Source: Bernardetia sp. (GTDB lineage: Bacteria > Bacteroidota > Bacteroidia > Cytophagales > Bernardetiaceae). From it: a stretch of DNA of 64,000 bases. Below the pieces are notes generated by a model, which was not told the DNA's origin, searched no databases, and worked only from the letters and a program-made list of their open reading frames with translations. This document shows positions 61,866 through 64,000 of this stretch, piece after piece. A program made the position numbers and the translations under genes. The stretch's first letter is position 1. Each line of letters begins with the position of its first letter. The DNA is taken from positions 1 through 64,000 of the forward strand of contig JAHDBD010000017.1 of assembly GCA_020630575.1 (NCBI GenBank). Reading direction: 5' to 3'.

Positions 61866-62495
61866 ATGCCTATACTTAATTCTACCTTAGACCCTAATTT
61901 GAATGCTTTTTCAAAGTTTATGTTTTCTTTCACATTTTTAGTTTTGCTTTTTTTAGTTGGAGCAGTAGATGCCCAAAATGTAGAGAAAGACCCAATGAAT
62001 AAACCAGATGTTTGGCAAAAACTTCAACATAATCCTAACGACCAAGTTCTTTGGGAAATGTATATAGGAAAAAAAATACAAGATTTTACAGATGAAGATA
62101 ATGATAAAGTGGCTACTTGGCAAGAACAATTAATGGTTTTACAGTCTGAACATGCAGATGTAATCATTACTTCAAAAGCAGATACTGATGCTGCTGACGA
62201 GGAGATATTAAGAGATATGCAGGCAAGTGATTGGCAAAATTTGGAAGAAGTAGTGATGAGTACAGGTTCGGAAATACAAGAAATGCGTCAGAATATAGAT
62301 GCTAATTTTGCTCTTTTAGAAGATTTATATGCAGAGTCTTTTGAAGAACAAGGATTAAAATATGTTGCTTATAATGAAGTGCATCCTGATGGAAAATATT
62401 CAAAAACAGCTTGGGTAGAAGCACAAGAAGCAAAACTACGTGAGGCTAAAATGGTGGAGTTACAAGCTCTACGCAAACAAATTAAAAAGAACTAA
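61866..62495 (+). CDS. Secreted paralogue 2 of unknown family
   Basis: A 209-residue exported protein. The signal segment (FMFSFTFLVLLFLVGAVDAQ) ends near residue 37; a start at the internal ATG (61920) is possible. Shared with the upstream paralogue are DPMNKPDVWQKLQHNPNDQVLWEMYIGK (against DPHDNPVIWAQLQKTPLDSLLWQKY), EIQEMRQNIDANFALLEDLYAESFEEQGLKYVAYNEVHPDGKYSKTAWVEAQEAKLRE, and the helical basic end. The tandem copy is diverged (about 30 percent by eye). Function unknown; the pair may act together in the envelope. Confidence 0.65.
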   Translation: MPILNSTLDPNLNAFSKFMFSFTFLVLLFLVGAVDAQNVEKDPMNKPDVWQKLQHNPNDQVLWEMYIGKKIQDFTDEDNDKVATWQEQLMVLQSEHADVIITSKADTDAADEEILRDMQASDWQNLEEVVMSTGSEIQEMRQNIDANFALLEDLYAESFEEQGLKYVAYNEVHPDGKYSKTAWVEAQEAKLREAKMVELQALRKQIKKN

Positions 62496-62710
62496 TTATT
62501 TTGTTTACACTTACTTAATTTCTTATTGATTTAGTAATTTTTGAAACAAAAACAGTTAATAAATAGTAGTAGTAGTGCATATTAAAGTTGAAAGACTTAA
62601 TTTTGCATACCTACTAACAAAAGAGTAATAAAAGTATTGTATTAATTTTTAATTAATTACTTCAGATACTGCTTATTTTTAAGTTAGTGATAGGTAAATT
62701 TGGTGATTCA

Positions 62711-62740
62711 AAAACATCGGTAATCTTTTACCGATGTTTT
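62711..62740 (+). terminator. Terminator downstream of the paralogue pair
   Basis: A perfect 13-bp stem AAAACATCGGTAA (62711-62723) with 62728-62740, loop TCTT, then a run of T to 62745. Confidence 0.85.
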
Positions 62741-62792
62741 TTTTTATTCATTTGGTGCTTTGTGAATTTAGTTGCAATTCAAAACTTCATAA

Positions 62793-62810
62793 ACAGGGTT
62801 GAAACCCTGT
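62793..62810. repeat. ACAGGGTT-GA-AACCCTGT palindrome
   Basis: A perfect 8-bp inverted repeat around GA. A weaker cousin, CACGGTTGAAACCTTG, is at 9481-9496. The GGTTGAAACC core is the shared part. Confidence 0.6.
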
Positions 62811-62912
62811 CCAATTCATAATTTCATTATTATTTCCTCAATTGAAGAGAGTTTTAATCCTGTTTTTATTTTTGCAACTAAAATCATAAAGAACCAAAGT
62901 TTTGTAAAAACT

Positions 62913-64000
62913 TTACACTTCCAAAAATCTCAAAATCTCTTCATAAACCCTATCTAATTCTTGGTCTGTAATAATATAAGGAGGAATTATATAGATAACA
63001 TTTCCCAAAGGACGAAGCAAAATATTTTTATCCAAAAAGTAATTATAAATATTCTTGCGCCATTCATTAAAATAAGAAGTTTGTTCTTCTGTTTTGAGTT
63101 CTAAAGCGAAAATTGTCCCACAAGTTCTGACTTCTAAAATCCTATTTTCTAATTTTTTATCAGAATCTATTTGTTTTGCAAAGTGAATGTGTTTTTCTGC
63201 AATTCGTTTTCTATTTTTAAAGCACTCATCAGTCAATAAAATCTCTAAACTAGCATTGGCCGCAGCACAAGCAATCGGATTTCCTGTATAAGAATGACCA
63301 TGAAAAAAAGTTTTTAAAATATCATTATCATAAAAAGGTTGTGCAACTTCTTTGGTGCAAAGCGTAACAGCCAAAGGCAAAAAACCTCCAGTAATTCCTT
63401 TTGAAAGACAAATTAAATCAGGTTCTTCTTCTAAATATTCAGAGGCAAAAAGATGGTCTGTTCTGCCAAAACCTGTCATAATCTCATCAGCAATACAAAA
63501 CGTATTCTTATTGTGAGCTAATTTTATAAGCTCGTCCAAATGTTTGGGAGAATAGGTTTGCATTCCTCCTGCTCCTTGAATAATTGGCTCAAAAATAAAA
63601 GCAGCCACTTCTTCACTTTCCAAAATCTGTGTAAATTTTTCTTTTACTTCTGACCAATTTTTGTGTGTTGGACGTGGAATAAATTCTACATCAAAAAGCA
63701 AAGGATTGAAAGGCGCATTAAAAGGTGTTCTGTCACAAACAGCCATTGCCCCAAAAGTATCTCCATGATAAGCTCCTTCTATAGCAATTATTTTGATTCT
63801 GTTTGCATTCTTATTTCTATTATGAAAGTGTTGCAGACAAATCTTTAAAGCGACTTCAATAGCTGTTGAGCCATCATCTGAAAAAAAGACTTTATTCATT
63901 GAAGGTAACAAATCTATTAGGCTTTGAGCTAACTTTTCGGCTGGCTGGTGCGTAAAACCTGCAAAAATAACATGTTCTAAACTATGCGCTTGCTCTGAAA
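62913..64000 (-). CDS. bioA: Adenosylmethionine-8-amino-7-oxononanoate aminotransferase (N-terminus beyond the window)
   Basis: A class III PLP aminotransferase that makes 7,8-diaminopelargonate, the third step of biotin synthesis. The frame is open to the right edge; upstream of the in-window ATG at 63911 it reads HVIFAGFTHQPAEKLAQSL and IDLLPSM, a conserved BioA segment, so the gene starts outside the window. SDDGSTAIEVALK, EGAYHGDTFGAMAV, FEPIIQGAGGM, ADEIMTGFGRT and CLSKGITGGFLPLAV (PLP lysine) are intact. The PLP-binding end is complete. The biotin made here is needed by AccB encoded at 8.0 kb. Confidence 0.93.
   Translation of the reverse strand, partial: SEQAHSLEHVIFAGFTHQPAEKLAQSLIDLLPSMNKVFFSDDGSTAIEVALKICLQHFHNRNKNANRIKIIAIEGAYHGDTFGAMAVCDRTPFNAPFNPLLFDVEFIPRPTHKNWSEVKEKFTQILESEEVAAFIFEPIIQGAGGMQTYSPKHLDELIKLAHNKNTFCIADEIMTGFGRTDHLFASEYLEEEPDLICLSKGITGGFLPLAVTLCTKEVAQPFYDNDILKTFFHGHSYTGNPIACAAANASLEILLTDECFKNRKRIAEKHIHFAKQIDSDKKLENRILEVRTCGTIFALELKTEEQTSYFNEWRKNIYNYFLDKNILLRPLGNVIYIIPPYIITDQELDRVYEEILRFLEV

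Larger units (their letters stand above)
62496..62912. other. Intergenic stretch before bioA
   Basis: Contains a strong terminator (62711-62740) and the palindrome at 62793-62810. No gene seen. Confidence 0.6.

Noticed and set aside
61687..61890. 67-codon rightward open frame between the two paralogues
   Set aside because: Composition is Phe/Tyr/Cys-rich as expected for random AT-rich DNA, it overlaps the next gene's start, and no start context is visible.

Overview
The window is AT-rich bacterial DNA with Bacteroidota gene content and signals: a full-length SprA (the type IX secretion translocon of gliding bacteria), efp-accB-accC and DUF177-rpmF clusters in the arrangement usual for the phylum, SufC/SufD, TPR-type histidine kinases, a giant DUF445 protein, promoters of the TTG-N18-20-TAnnTTTG type and almost no Shine-Dalgarno sequences. 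The style fits a marine gliding member of the Cytophagales close to Bernardetia/Flexibacter; that placement is an inference from gene content, not a database match.

Layout. 1-10.4 kb: tail of an upstream gene, gatC, a TPR histidine kinase, an AlkB-like dioxygenase, kynurenine 3-monooxygenase, a lipoprotein, then accC-accB-efp and rplY on the minus strand. 10.5-24.2 kb: two metallophosphoesterases, a HEAT-repeat/cyclophilin lipoprotein, a DUF1275 membrane protein, an M48 peptidase, glutamate-type dehydrogenase, sufC-sufD (no sufB beside them), DUF177 and rpmF. 24.3-29.9 kb: HDAC-family deacetylase, both subunits of a 3-oxoacid CoA-transferase, a leucine-rich-repeat lipoprotein and an SGNH-type hydrolase. 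29.9-34.1 kb is accessory DNA: palindromic repeats, an unrecognised 177-residue gene between 26-bp direct repeats, a 787-residue protein with a DUF4365-like nuclease domain and HEAT-like repeats, and a RAYT (REP-associated HUH transposase) bracketed by identical palindromes. 34.1-47.8 kb: sprA, a second TPR histidine kinase, a PNPOx-fold protein, an M61 peptidase and a GNAT acetyltransferase. 47.9-56.4 kb is a second accessory zone of small unrecognised genes and decaying genes (a DUF5063 gene with two frameshifts and two genes each interrupted by one in-frame TAA) around the 1400-residue DUF445 protein. 56.4-64 kb: trpB, purN, two identical tRNA-Asp genes, nadC, a tandem pair of secreted paralogues of unknown function, and a bioA gene that runs off the right edge.

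Functionally the core genes serve fatty-acid initiation (accBC), translation (gatC, efp, rplY, rpmF, tRNA-Asp), Fe-S assembly (sufCD), NAD synthesis (kmo and nadC act in the same kynurenine-quinolinate route), ketone-body/oxoacid CoA transfer, purine, tryptophan and biotin synthesis, and protein export (sprA).

The most unusual signal is a recurrent architecture. In two places the last codons of a gene are present twice, with an unrelated block of genes filling exactly the space between the copies: the last 28 codons of sprA around the RAYT module, and the last 13 codons of the DUF5063 gene around two small minus-strand genes. The sprA copies differ at nine bases but only one residue, so they look like two coding alleles, not a drifting local duplicate. 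Two further small genes are bracketed by other short direct repeats. Together these suggest gene-sized cassettes exchanged through short homologies at gene ends.
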